53,765 nt of DNA, taken from positions 1 through 53,765 of the forward strand of contig URDJ01000018.1 in assembly GCA_900546615.1 (NCBI GenBank). Direction: 5' to 3'. The position numbers and the translations under genes are program-made. The notes beneath the pieces were generated by a model. It was not told the DNA's origin. It saw nothing but the letters and a program-made list of their open reading frames with translations, and did not search any database. Shown here piece after piece: positions 38,393-46,073 of this stretch (positions are counted from its first letter, which is position 1; the number at the start of each line of letters is the position of its first letter). The stretch is from an uncultured Eubacteriales bacterium. Lineage in GTDB: Bacteria; Bacillota; Clostridia; Oscillospirales; Oscillospiraceae.

Positions 38393-38422
38393 ATCAAAAA
38401 ATACTGAACAGGGGGAAGTGTG

Positions 38423-38653
38423 ATGAAAAAACGCGCGGCGCTGCTTCTGTGTGCGGCGGCTTTGATGTTGACGCTGTGCAGCAGCGGCCCGGCTCCCGTC
38501 GCAGTCGATGACGGCAGCGCATACGACGGCCCAACAGGAGGCGGCTATGACTGCGACAAGGGCTACGGCTACACCGCTCCGGAGCCGGGGCAGTCGTTCA
38601 GCGACTATGTGAAGGAACAGGACCCGGAGCTGTATGAGAGCCTGTTCAACTAG
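38423..38653 (+). CDS. Small exported lipoprotein-like protein
   Basis: The 76-residue protein starts at ATG 38423 after GGGGG. A signal region (MKKRAALLLCAAALMLTLC) ends in a lipobox-like LTLC, so the cysteine may be lipid-modified. The mature part of about 57 residues is glycine/tyrosine-rich and acidic (DGSAYDGPTGGGYDCDKGYG) and ends in SFSDYVKEQDPELYESLFN. No family is recognised. It is the first of three small genes reading away from the XRE repressor, and could be a secreted peptide precursor or cell-surface factor. Confidence 0.65.
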   Translation: MKKRAALLLCAAALMLTLCSSGPAPVAVDDGSAYDGPTGGGYDCDKGYGYTAPEPGQSFSDYVKEQDPELYESLFN

Positions 38654-38692
38654 TTTTCGCGGCATCTGCAGAGATGGGAGGTGAACCTGGCT

Positions 38693-38788
38693 GTGTATAA
38701 CAATAACAACAATAATAAGGGTGGCCTGACCTTCTTTGGCGTTGTTCTGGCGATCTGTCTGGCTCTGCTCATCATGTATGTGCTGTGA
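38693..38788 (+). CDS. 31-residue single-span membrane peptide
   Basis: A short frame starts at GTG 38693 with an excellent GGGAGGTG 9 bases upstream. Read as Met at position 1, the peptide has Tyr then six Asn, KGG, and one hydrophobic helix to its end (LTFFGVVLAICLALLIMYVL). It lies 39 bases after the lipoprotein stop. The asparagine run followed by one membrane helix resembles small membrane peptides (toxins, holin-like or transporter-modulating). Function not known. Confidence 0.55.
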   Translation: MYNNNNNNKGGLTFFGVVLAICLALLIMYVL

Positions 38789-38816
38789 GCGTTCGTTTTG
38801 CGCGAGGCGCTTTGAT

Positions 38817-39141
38817 GTGATCACGCTCGCAATTATTTCGCTGGCCTATTGTGTGAACCGGTTTTGGCTTAAAAACGCGCTTGGCGTTCCCGTGGTATCA
38901 TATCTGCTGAAATGCCACTTCAACGACTGGCTCGCGGGGATATGCGTCATGACGTATTTGAATCTGGTCATGAGCTTGGGCGGATACCGCCTGCGGACTG
39001 CTGTGGGAATATGCGCTGCCGATGGTTTTCCCGCACGGCACCAGCGACGTGTGGGACGTCGCAGCGTATGTCCTGGGCGGGCTCACATATGTCCTGCTTT
39101 CCCGGCTCGGCGCCCGGAAAGCCCGCACGGGCGGAGAATAA
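38817..39141 (+). pseudogene. Small membrane protein gene, frameshifted
   Basis: From a GTG at 38817 (GAGG before it), one frame encodes VITLAIISLAYCVNRFW and FNDWLAGICVMTYLNLVMSLGG. The next part of the same protein type, GLLWEYALPMVFPHGTSDVWDVAAYVLGGLTYVLLSRLG, is in another frame ending at 39141. The shift lies between about 38975 and 38990. The protein looks like a small multi-span membrane protein whose halves are joined out of frame, probably with some residues deleted. It follows the 31-residue peptide by 28 bases. Confidence 0.65.
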
Positions 39142-39146
39142 AAGGA

Positions 39147-39168
39147 GCCGGCGGATTTTTCCGCCGGC
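39147..39168 (+). terminator. Terminator of the small-peptide locus
   Basis: GCCGGCGGA and CCGCCGGC with a T-rich loop (39147-39168). The T tract is inside the loop, so termination strength is uncertain. Confidence 0.55.
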
Positions 39169-39334
39169 CCTTAGCCTGTCTAAGAAGTCCGGCAGTCGCC
39201 GGGCTTTTCGCATATATGGAGTGGAATAGTCTCAGGAGGCGATGGCTGCGCCTGCTGCGGAGGATCGACAGCGTCGCGGACTTCACCCGTCTGTACGAGA
39301 GGGCCGAGCCGCTGCGCTGCCCATGGCATAAGGC

Positions 39335-41350
39335 TCAGGCCGCGCCGCGCATGCTGTCGATGTCTGCGCGGATGGCGGGCGAGATGTCGCGCCACTCGTA
39401 GACGTAGCCCTCGTCGGGCGTCTGCAGGAGTATCCGGGCCGAGTCGTAGTATTCGGTGGAGAGGTAGGAGACGTTGCTGCTGTTCCAGCCGACCGGGGCG
39501 TCGCCGTCGAAGGAGACGTAGGCGTGCATGAGCTTTTCGTTCCAGGGGCTGCTGCCGCTCCAGCCGAGCGCGGCGGCGCTGAGGCTGTCCCCGCCCGTGA
39601 GCAGGAAGCCCTCGCGCGTATAGCCGGTGCTGACGAGGTTCACGATGTCGAAGACGTAGTATCTGTCCCCGGCGCGCAGGTAGTTTATGACGTGCCCGCC
39701 GCCCTCGCCGGCAGCGAAGGTCATGCCTATGAGCCCTACCTCATCGTAGTCGCCCTCGAGCAGCCGGGCGGTCAGCCCGGCGGACGCGCCGCAGTTGAAG
39801 AAGTTGTGGGCGAGCACGGCTGCCGGGGCGTAGTTGTAGTGCCAGTCGCATTCCTTGTCGAAGGTGACGATGTCCACGCCTTCCGCGCGCGTGCCGGCTG
39901 CGGCGTAGTAGTAGATGCAGTCGCCGAGGGTCTTGACCGCCGCCGCCACGGTGTCGATATCCTTGCCGTAGAGCGCCGCGGCCTCCGCGCGGCTGAGGGT
40001 GGGCATAAGCTCCTGCGTGATGCCGAGGCTGGCCCAGTTCTCCGTGAGCTGGCTCCAGCTCTGGTCGGCAAATGCGAGGCGTTCGGCCTCCTCGTAGTCG
40101 TCAACCTCGGCCTGGCTCATGCTGAACACGAGCCGCGCCTGCCCGCCGCTGAGGACGCAGTCAGTATCGGTGAGCGTGAAATGCAGATCGGTCTGGCCGC
40201 AGTCGGCTACAAATATGTGCTGCAGCAGCTCGCCCGGGGCGACAGGCCCGGCGACGAGGTACTCGTTCAGATCCGTGAGGCTCGGCACGACGACTTCCTC
40301 GAACGAGGCCGGGCGGCAGTTGGCGTTGTAGAGGTTGTTTGAGAGCATCACCGGGGAGATGATGAGGTAGCCCTCTTTCACCGGCAGGGCGAGGGCCGTG
40401 AGCAGCCAGCGCCCGCCCTCGCGGCTCACCACGTCCGCCATGACGCAGTGCATACCGGGGTAGTTGTCGGAGAGGAAGTAGGCGGCGAGGGCGGTGTAGT
40501 TCTCGCTGGCGGAGATGCCGTCGCGCAGCCAGTCGAGGCTGAAATCCAGCCTCATGTCGCCGCTGAGGTTTATGGAGGTGTACATTTCGGCGTTCCAGCT
40601 GTCGAGCCAGGTGAGCACGTCGCCGAGGGTGGAGAGCCTGTCGCGCAGCTCCTGCGCCGAGGCGTCGCGCAGCGCGGCGAACTCGCTTTGGCTGAGGCTG
40701 TCGGCAAGGTAGTCGTCCTTCGTCATGGTGCTGCCGATGCCGGCCAGCTCGCTGCCAAGGAGGCTGCCGTCCTTGCACCTGGCACTGAGGGCGGCGAGAG
40801 ATATGAGCGCCACGTCGCCGCGCAGGAAGGCGGCTCCGCCCTCGCTGTACTCGCCGTCTGTGATGCCCAGCCTGTCGGAGAGCTCCCATGAGCGCTCCCA
40901 GTCGAAGTCTTCCCCGGAGGAATAGCCCATGGCGCGCAGGACGAAGGTTATGTACTGAGCGGCGGTGACCGGGTTCTGCCCGCTGTAGGTGCTGACGGAG
41001 GTGCCGTCGGTCAGGCCGTGGGCGTAGGCGTAGCCCACGTAGGGCACGGCCCAGTCGGCCACGTCGCCGAAGGGGATGTCCCAGCTGCCCGCGAGGGCCT
41101 CCTGCTCCTTGCCGAGCAGGCGCACCAGCATCGTCACGGCCTCGTGGCGGGTCGGCGCCCTGTCGAGGCTGAACAGCGGCAGGCCCTCGGAGTCAACCGC
41201 AGTGCCCTGGAACAGCCCGAGGGCATAAAGCTCGTTCGCGGCGTCCTCAGCGGAGACGGAATCCGCCGCCATGCCCGGTACCGCCGCGAGGCTGAACATC
41301 AGGGCGAGAACCAGCCCCAGCGTCAGGATGCGTTTTTTCAAGTTACTCAT
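39335..41350 (-). CDS. SLH-domain exported protein with transglutaminase-like C-terminal domain
   Basis: The 671-residue protein has a signal peptide (KKRILTLGLVLALMFSLAAVPGMAAD) and two to three SLH repeats over residues 30-200 (PTRHEAVTMLVRLLG, WAVPYVGYAYAHGLTDG, NPVTAAQYITFVLRAMG), which anchor to secondary wall polymers. A central region of about 250 residues is unassigned. The end resembles the transglutaminase-like (papain-fold) core: Cys ~521 in FFNCGASAGLTARLLEG, His ~555 in GGGHVINYLRAGDRYYV and Asp ~568 in FDIVNL. The C-H-D order and spacing fit a protein-crosslinking or peptidase-like fold. Activity is inferred only. Confidence 0.82.
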   Translation of the reverse strand: MSNLKKRILTLGLVLALMFSLAAVPGMAADSVSAEDAANELYALGLFQGTAVDSEGLPLFSLDRAPTRHEAVTMLVRLLGKEQEALAGSWDIPFGDVADWAVPYVGYAYAHGLTDGTSVSTYSGQNPVTAAQYITFVLRAMGYSSGEDFDWERSWELSDRLGITDGEYSEGGAAFLRGDVALISLAALSARCKDGSLLGSELAGIGSTMTKDDYLADSLSQSEFAALRDASAQELRDRLSTLGDVLTWLDSWNAEMYTSINLSGDMRLDFSLDWLRDGISASENYTALAAYFLSDNYPGMHCVMADVVSREGGRWLLTALALPVKEGYLIISPVMLSNNLYNANCRPASFEEVVVPSLTDLNEYLVAGPVAPGELLQHIFVADCGQTDLHFTLTDTDCVLSGGQARLVFSMSQAEVDDYEEAERLAFADQSWSQLTENWASLGITQELMPTLSRAEAAALYGKDIDTVAAAVKTLGDCIYYYAAAGTRAEGVDIVTFDKECDWHYNYAPAAVLAHNFFNCGASAGLTARLLEGDYDEVGLIGMTFAAGEGGGHVINYLRAGDRYYVFDIVNLVSTGYTREGFLLTGGDSLSAAALGWSGSSPWNEKLMHAYVSFDGDAPVGWNSSNVSYLSTEYYDSARILLQTPDEGYVYEWRDISPAIRADIDSMRGAA

Positions 41351-41383
41351 ACGCCCACTCCTTTTGTCGTGTAAATCTCAGCA

Positions 41384-41412
41384 AAAACAGGGCCGACCAT
41401 GAGGCCGGCCCT
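41384..41412 (-). terminator. Terminator of the perR-rubrerythrin-rubredoxin operon
   Basis: On the leftward strand AGGGCCG and CGGCCCT form a 7-bp stem followed by GTTTTTGC, 15 bases after the rubredoxin stop. Confidence 0.7.
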
Positions 41413-41426
41413 GATACAGGTTCCGC

Positions 41427-41582
41427 TTACGCTTTCTCAAAGGCGTCCTTGCCCATTCCGCAGACGGGGCAGACCCAGTCTTCGGGGACATCTTCCCAGG
41501 CAGTGCCGGGGGCCACGCCGTTGTCGGGATCACCGACGGCGGGATCGTACTCATAACCGCAGACGCATACGTACTTATCCAT
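41427..41582 (-). CDS. Rubredoxin
   Basis: A 51-residue iron protein starting [14 protein letters not shown] and carrying the two Cys pairs CVCGY and CPVCG that hold one iron. It shuttles electrons to rubrerythrin-type peroxidases. A CLIP-like acidic loop ([20 protein letters not shown]) is normal for the family. AAGGAGCTAA precedes the ATG. It is the third gene behind perR and rubrerythrin, a functional set for peroxide removal. Confidence 0.95.
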   Translation of the reverse strand: MDKYVCVCGYEYDPAVGDPDNGVAPGTAWEDVPEDWVCPVCGMGKDAFEKA

Positions 41583-41625
41583 CGTATTTAGCTCCTTTTA
41601 TTTTGTTCTATTTCAAAAATACAGC

Positions 41626-42171
41626 TTAACCAAAATAGCGGGCCAGCAGGCCCTCGAAGGCCTTGCCGTGGCGGGCCTCGTCGCGGGCCATCTCGTGGAC
41701 GGTGTCGTGGATGGCGTCGAGGTTCAGCTGCTTGGCGAGTTTGGCCAGCTCAAACTTGCCGGCGGTGGCGCCGTTCTCGGCCTCAACGCGCATCTCGAGG
41801 TTCTTCTTCGTGCTGTCGGTCACGACTTCGCCCAGCAGCTCGGCAAACTTCGCCGCGTGCTCGGCCTCCTCCCAGGCTGCCTTCTCCCAGTACAGTCCGA
41901 TCTCGGGATAGCCTTCGCGGTGCGCAACGCGCGCCATGGCCAGATACATGCCGACCTCGGTGCACTCGCCCTCAAAATTCATCCTCAGACCGGCGATTAT
42001 CTCATCAGGAGAGCCCTTCGCCACGCCGACAACATGCTCGGCCGCCCAGGACTTCTTGCCCTCTTCCTGCTTCTTGAACTTCTCGGCCGGAGCCTTGCAC
42101 TGCGGGCACTTCTCGGGAGGGGTATCGCCCTCGTGCACATAACCACATACACTGCAGATCCACTTTGCCAT
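41626..42171 (-). CDS. Rubrerythrin (N-terminal rubredoxin type)
   Basis: The 181-residue protein reduces hydrogen peroxide in the anaerobic cytoplasm. The rubredoxin domain comes first ([21 protein letters not shown]), followed by a four-helix diiron domain with the EAEH and DEARHGKAF iron-ligand motifs. This is the reverse order of classical rubrerythrin, as in clostridial peroxidases of the rbr3 type. AGGAGGC precedes the ATG. It lies between perR and rubredoxin. Confidence 0.95.
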   Translation of the reverse strand: MAKWICSVCGYVHEGDTPPEKCPQCKAPAEKFKKQEEGKKSWAAEHVVGVAKGSPDEIIAGLRMNFEGECTEVGMYLAMARVAHREGYPEIGLYWEKAAWEEAEHAAKFAELLGEVVTDSTKKNLEMRVEAENGATAGKFELAKLAKQLNLDAIHDTVHEMARDEARHGKAFEGLLARYFG

Positions 42172-42236
42172 GATTTTTTGCCTCCTAATTTAATATCATT
42201 CGAATTTGTATTGATAACATCCTATGTAAAAACGAC

Positions 42237-42638
42237 TTATACAGCCGTTTTTTGCCCCTTCAGGCATCCGGAACAGGTACCGGAAAAGCTCAGCGAATGG
42301 CCGACAACCTCTCCGCCGGTCTCCCTCTCGACCTCCTTGTCCAGAGCGCTCAGGCATGGGGAGCACACGTCCAGCACCCTGCCACAGCTGGAGCAGATGA
42401 AATGCGCGTGCGGCCTCGTGTCCGCGTCGTACCTCTCCTGCCCCGCGACCGTGCCGACGCTCACTACGTCCCCGTCCCTCACAAACATTGCGAGGTTCCG
42501 GTACACCGTGCCCAGACTCAGGTCGGGATACTCGGGCTTCAGCTTCGCATACAGCATCTCCGCGCTCGGGTGCTCCTTCGCATCCCGCAGGGCCTCATAT
42601 ATTGCCTGCCGCTTTTTGCTGTACTTGCGTGCCTCCAT
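42237..42638 (-). CDS. perR: Fur-family peroxide regulator (PerR-like)
   Basis: The 133-residue repressor has a winged helix (SKKRQAIYEALRDAKEHPSAEMLYAKL, SLGTVYRNLAMFVRDGDV) and a metal-binding end with HAHF and two zinc Cys pairs, CSSC and CSGC. The small size and location next to rubrerythrin point to PerR rather than Fur. It starts at ATG 42638 after AGGAGG. An operator-like 15-base palindrome lies between its promoter and its start, indicating autorepression of the whole operon until peroxide inactivates it. Confidence 0.9.
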   Translation of the reverse strand: MEARKYSKKRQAIYEALRDAKEHPSAEMLYAKLKPEYPDLSLGTVYRNLAMFVRDGDVVSVGTVAGQERYDADTRPHAHFICSSCGRVLDVCSPCLSALDKEVERETGGEVVGHSLSFSGTCSGCLKGQKTAV

Positions 42639-42656
42639 CGCCGCCTCCTAAAACAA

Positions 42657-42671
42657 TAATAATTCTTATTA
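42657..42671. promoter_or_regulatory. PerR-box-like operator
   Basis: TAATAA-TTC-TTATTA is a perfect 6-3-6 inverted repeat, close to the Per box (TTATAATNATTATAA). It lies directly downstream of the promoter at 42680-42708. Confidence 0.65.
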
Positions 42672-42679
42672 CCGATATT

Positions 42680-42708
42680 ATAATAGCACAGCCTCACGCC
42701 TTTGTAAA
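42680..42708 (-). promoter_or_regulatory. Promoter of the perR operon
   Basis: Leftward TTTACA (42708-42703), 17 bases, TATTAT (42685-42680). Confidence 0.65.
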
Positions 42709-42728
42709 GACCTTTTTTGAAATTTTCA

Positions 42729-43169
42729 TCACTTTTTTTCGACCGGACCCGCGCGCCTGATATTCGACGAGATATCAGCCAGCGCGGCGGCCGCTTCCAT
42801 GTCGCAGCGCCGCGCCATGTCCGCAATCGAGAGCATGCCCACGAGTTTCCCGCCCTCGACCACCGGAAGGCGGCGCACCTGATCGCCGCGCATGAGCTTC
42901 GCGGCCTCTGAGACATCTATGCCCGGCGAGGCCGTCACCACCCCGCGCGACATGATCTCGCGTATCTCCAGCGTCTTGGGGTCCGCGCCAGCCGCAACGC
43001 AGCGCAGCACGATGTCACGGTCCGTCAGCATGCCCTTGAGCTTTCCCTTGTCGTCCGTCACGGGCAGCGCGCCAAGGTTCATCCGCTTCAAGAGCCGCGC
43101 CGCCGCGATGACAGGCTCGTGCTGGCCTATCGTCACGACCCTGCCCGACATGATATCCGATACCTTCAT
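42729..43169 (-). CDS. Tandem CBS-domain protein
   Basis: The 146-residue protein is two CBS domains: KVSDIMSGRVVTIGQHEPVIAAARLLKRMNLGALPVTDD with GMLTDRDIVLR, then EIMSRGVVTASPGIDVSEAAKLM with RRLPVVEGGKLVGMLSIADMA. Such pairs bind adenosyl ligands (AMP, ATP, SAM or c-di-AMP) and report energy state. It starts at ATG 43169, with GGGAGG 11 bases before. It stands between spoIIP and perR on the same strand. Confidence 0.92.
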   Translation of the reverse strand: MKVSDIMSGRVVTIGQHEPVIAAARLLKRMNLGALPVTDDKGKLKGMLTDRDIVLRCVAAGADPKTLEIREIMSRGVVTASPGIDVSEAAKLMRGDQVRRLPVVEGGKLVGMLSIADMARRCDMEAAAALADISSNIRRAGPVEKK

Positions 43170-43229
43170 TATAAAATACACCTCCCGGTACGTTCTGAGA
43201 AGATTCTTGACGCGCCGGGAGGCAAATAT

Positions 43230-44273
43230 TCAGTTCTCTGCCACAAGTTTTAAAAGCGCCGGACCCACGGCGTCGGCATAGAGCCGCACGGCCGTCAGCG
43301 CCTCCTGCAGCGTGTTTCCGCTCGAGCCGACCTCGAGTATCATCGAGCCGGTGGTCAGGTGCTGGTTGTAGCGCTCCTGCGTCACCGATATCGGCCTTGC
43401 CAGGGTCGGATATTTCGCGTTCACCGCCTGCTGCAGGTAGAGCGCGAGCCGCAGGTTCTGCTCCCATTCAGGATGGCTCAGGCCGCCCTCACCTGTGCCG
43501 ACCAGCATCATGAGCTGGGATGAGGTCTGGCCGTCCAGTTCCGCCATCGTTTTGTAAACCACGTCACCGTCGCCGAGCGCGTCACGGTGCAGGTCTATGA
43601 CTACGGCTATGTCCGGGTACTGCTCCAGATACGCCTCCACCGCCGCGCCCGAGCGGTTGTAGGAGCCGGTGTAGCTCGGGTAGTCGTATATCTCGCGGTC
43701 GTGCAGTACCGACAGCCCCTGCGCCTCCAGGGCGGAGGCAAGTTCGTCCCCGACCCTGACGACGTTGTAGTCCTTGTCCTCAGTGCGATAGCTGTCAGAG
43801 GCGTCGTACTGGTTGTAGCGGTCGGGGGTGTAGGCCTCGCTGCCGTGGGTGTGGACTATGAGTATCTGCGGCCCGTCACGCGGCAGGACCTGAGTAGGTC
43901 CGAGCCGTACCAGCTCGCCGACGTCAATGTCGTAGCTCGTGGAGTTTTTAATGGAGAGGCCGCTGTAAATGGTAGTCTCAATGATGTTTTCGCCGCTGTC
44001 GGAACCTTCGGATACCATGTCTGGTTCTTCGGAGGGCTCGGGCGAGGGGGAGAAGTCTAGCACGACCGAAGGATAGACGGGGTCGGCAGTCGCGGTGACG
44101 GCCGCCTCCGACTCACGCGGGCCGAGCTCAAGGTTGAGGCTGGCCGTGACCATGCGACCTCCGACAGCTTCGCCAAGCCAGTTCGCCAGGGCGTCGCCTG
44201 CTCCGCCGGCCAGCAGCGCTCTGGCCCCGACCAGCAGCACGCCCGCTGCTGCGAGCTTTTTTGTCCAGCCCAT
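43230..44273 (-). CDS. spoIIP: Stage II sporulation protein P
   Basis: The 347-residue membrane-anchored amidase/endopeptidase degrades septal peptidoglycan during engulfment, working with SpoIID and SpoIIM. An N-terminal membrane helix is followed by a 70-residue linker. The SpoIIP hydrolase domain has HTHGSEAY (zinc His), YNVVRVGDELASALEAQG, VVIDLHRDA and YNQHLTTGSMILEVGSSGNTL. The start follows GAGGAGGTGAGG. Length is usual for the family. Confidence 0.96.
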   Translation of the reverse strand: MGWTKKLAAAGVLLVGARALLAGGAGDALANWLGEAVGGRMVTASLNLELGPRESEAAVTATADPVYPSVVLDFSPSPEPSEEPDMVSEGSDSGENIIETTIYSGLSIKNSTSYDIDVGELVRLGPTQVLPRDGPQILIVHTHGSEAYTPDRYNQYDASDSYRTEDKDYNVVRVGDELASALEAQGLSVLHDREIYDYPSYTGSYNRSGAAVEAYLEQYPDIAVVIDLHRDALGDGDVVYKTMAELDGQTSSQLMMLVGTGEGGLSHPEWEQNLRLALYLQQAVNAKYPTLARPISVTQERYNQHLTTGSMILEVGSSGNTLQEALTAVRLYADAVGPALLKLVAEN

Positions 44274-44462
44274 GGCCTCACCTCCTCAAGCAAGCCTATG
44301 CAACGGAGATCGGGAGTATGCCGAGCTACCCGAGCACCGTCTTGCGCTGGGGGCTGAACTGTGCTATAATCCTCTACCCGCCGGGCGCAATAAAATTTCC
44401 GACAGGATACGGCAAAGATAGACATAACAACCGATGGTCGAAAAAGACAGGAGGACGACAAA

Positions 44463-44720
44463 ATGGTGCATACCTACAGGCCGAGAGGTGTCTGCTCGCA
44501 GCTCATGCGGGTGGAGATTGAAAACGGGATTGTGAAGCAAGTAGAGGTCAAGGGGGGATGCGACGGCAATCTGCAGGGCATTTCCAGGCTGATTGTGGGG
44601 ATGGATGCCAAAGAAGCCATTTCCAGAATGGAGGGCATACGCTGTGGTTTCAAGGCCACATCCTGCCCGGATCAGCTCTCAAAAGCGTTACGGGAATGTC
44701 TCGAAAAAGAGGCAAATTGA
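44463..44720 (+). CDS. TSCPD domain protein (TIGR03905 family)
   Basis: The 85-residue protein carries the TSCPD motif near its end (KATSCPDQLSKALREC) and the N-terminal YRPRGVCSQLMRVEIENG, with further cysteines in VKGGCDGNLQG and IRCGFK. It resembles the C-terminal domain of B12-dependent ribonucleotide reductases and is widespread in Clostridia as a separate protein. A metal or redox role is likely but not shown. CAGGAGGACG precedes the ATG. It is single-gene, divergent from spoIIP. Confidence 0.88.
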   Translation: MVHTYRPRGVCSQLMRVEIENGIVKQVEVKGGCDGNLQGISRLIVGMDAKEAISRMEGIRCGFKATSCPDQLSKALRECLEKEAN

Positions 44721-44998
44721 TTTACATAATATCGATAAAATAATAAAAGGGTAACAAAATTCGAGCTTTTTGTCACCTAAACTTGCGTGATTGCAAAAAA
44801 ATTTACGTCGTTTCGCGTCGAAACTCAAAACTTCGGCACAAAGCACAACACAACATATAGATTGATTCGACGAAATTCTCTCAATTTATCCATATGATGT
44901 GGTGCCGTTGTTAACTATACTTAAAATTCACAAACCTTGTTTGTGTAAAATGCCGATTGAATTTAACTTGCATATTTGACTATAATTATTGCAGAAGG
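44721..44998. other. AT-rich intergenic region with promoter of the SleB-like gene
   Basis: No gene is seen. TTGAAT (44957-44962), 18 bases and TATAAT (44981-44986) form a promoter facing right. The region before it is the most AT-rich non-coding stretch of the window and has no hairpin strong enough to call. Confidence 0.55.
44957..44986 (+). promoter_or_regulatory. Promoter of the SleB-like hydrolase gene
   Basis: TTGAAT, 18-base spacer, perfect TATAAT; start point near 44993. Confidence 0.65.
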
Positions 44999-45032
44999 GT
45001 TACGAAAGCCTGCAAGCGTAGGCGGGCGTAAC
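44999..45032 (+). other. Stable leader hairpin before the SleB-like gene
   Basis: GTTACG pairs with CGTAAC, and inside it GCCTGC pairs with GTAGGC around AAGC, with a symmetric AAA/GGG internal loop. It would form at the very 5' end of the transcript. It could protect the mRNA or act in regulation. It does not match riboswitch consensuses I know. Confidence 0.5.
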
Positions 45033-45059
45033 ATCGGCATGGACAAACTGAGGTGCACA

Positions 45060-45998
45060 ATGGCCAGAAACAGGAAAGTCAATATAGCCCTGCTTGCGGC
45101 GACCATTTTGCTGTGCCTGACGGTGAGCGGTTCCTTCGTGATGAAGGGTGACGTTGAGGCGGTGTATCATCCCCCGGCCTGGGAGCTGGACATAGAGACG
45201 GCGGAGGTCGGCACGGAGGTCACGGACGAGCCTGAGCAGCAGGAGCCGGCCACTGATCGGACGGAGAGCGGGCTGCGGCTTATACCGCTGTACATAAACG
45301 GTGCGCTCTACGGCAGCTGCAGGCTGGCGGACGACAAGGCGCGGATGACGCTGCGCGAGTTCGCGCAGGCGACGGGGCTTGAGTTGGACGAGGAGAGTCT
45401 TACGCTGGGTGGTCTCAAGCTCGAACTTTCGGATGAGGGCGAGTATTTCTCGGTCTCGGGCAGGTATTTTTACCTCGAGGGCGGGCTTATCGAGGACGAG
45501 GGCGAACAGCTCTGGCCTCTGAGTGAGCTGGGGAAGCTCTTCGGCTATGAGGTCGTGTGGGACACGGCGTCGGACAGCGTGAATGTGGACATCACCTCGC
45601 CGGAGACGCTGGTGTCAGGCGAGGAGTTTTACGACAGTGAGGACGTCTATTGGCTCTCTCGCATCATCTATGCGGAGTCGGGCAACCAGCCCCTGGAGGG
45701 CATGCTGGGCGTGGGCGACGTGGTGATGAACCGCGTGGCCTCGGGGGCGTTCCCGGGTACGGTGTATGAGGTCATCTTCGACCGGCGCTATGGAGTACAG
45801 TTTTCCCCGGTGGAGACGGGCAGCATATATCTCGAGCCGACGGAGGAATGTGTTGTTGCGGCAAAGCTTTGTCTCGAGGGATATGACATCGTTGGCGGCA
45901 GCCTCTACTTTGTGAACCCGGACATAGGGGTGTCGAGCTGGTTCAGGCAGACGAGGACCTACGTCACGAGCATTGGCGACCACGATTTCTACGCGTGA
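45060..45998 (+). CDS. SleB-like cell wall hydrolase with stalk-type N-domain
   Basis: The 312-residue protein starts at ATG 45060 with GAGGTG before it. An N-terminal signal/anchor helix (IALLAATILLCLTVSGSF) is followed by an acidic linker and a copper-amine-oxidase-N-like module (IPLYINGALYGSCRLADDKARMTLREFAQATGL, WPLSELGKLFGYEVVWD). The C-terminal hydrolase domain contains YWLSRIIYAESGNQPLEGMLGVGDVVMNR (Glu of the AESG motif is catalytic) and SLYFVNPD. SleB enzymes are lytic transglycosylases acting on spore cortex or cell wall. A leader hairpin precedes it. Confidence 0.9.
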   Translation: MARNRKVNIALLAATILLCLTVSGSFVMKGDVEAVYHPPAWELDIETAEVGTEVTDEPEQQEPATDRTESGLRLIPLYINGALYGSCRLADDKARMTLREFAQATGLELDEESLTLGGLKLELSDEGEYFSVSGRYFYLEGGLIEDEGEQLWPLSELGKLFGYEVVWDTASDSVNVDITSPETLVSGEEFYDSEDVYWLSRIIYAESGNQPLEGMLGVGDVVMNRVASGAFPGTVYEVIFDRRYGVQFSPVETGSIYLEPTEECVVAAKLCLEGYDIVGGSLYFVNPDIGVSSWFRQTRTYVTSIGDHDFYA

Positions 45999-46020
45999 TT
46001 GTAATTTTTGACGAAATGTG

Positions 46021-46059
46021 ATATAATACCGGGCGCTGTATTTGCGTCCGGTATTATAT
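46021..46059 (+). terminator. Long hairpin after the SleB-like gene
   Basis: ATATAATACCGG and CCGGTATTATAT are 12-bp perfect arms, extended by GCGC/GCGT inside, followed by TTTTG. It ends 14 bases before the rsmG start, so it also lies in that gene's leader. Confidence 0.75.
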
Positions 46060-46073
46060 TTTGAGGTGAGCAT

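Noticed and set aside
44721..45059. c-di-AMP (ydaO) or c-di-GMP riboswitch before the SleB-like gene
   Set aside because: The position is typical for such switches, but consensus blocks of neither family are present; only a simple hairpin is seen.
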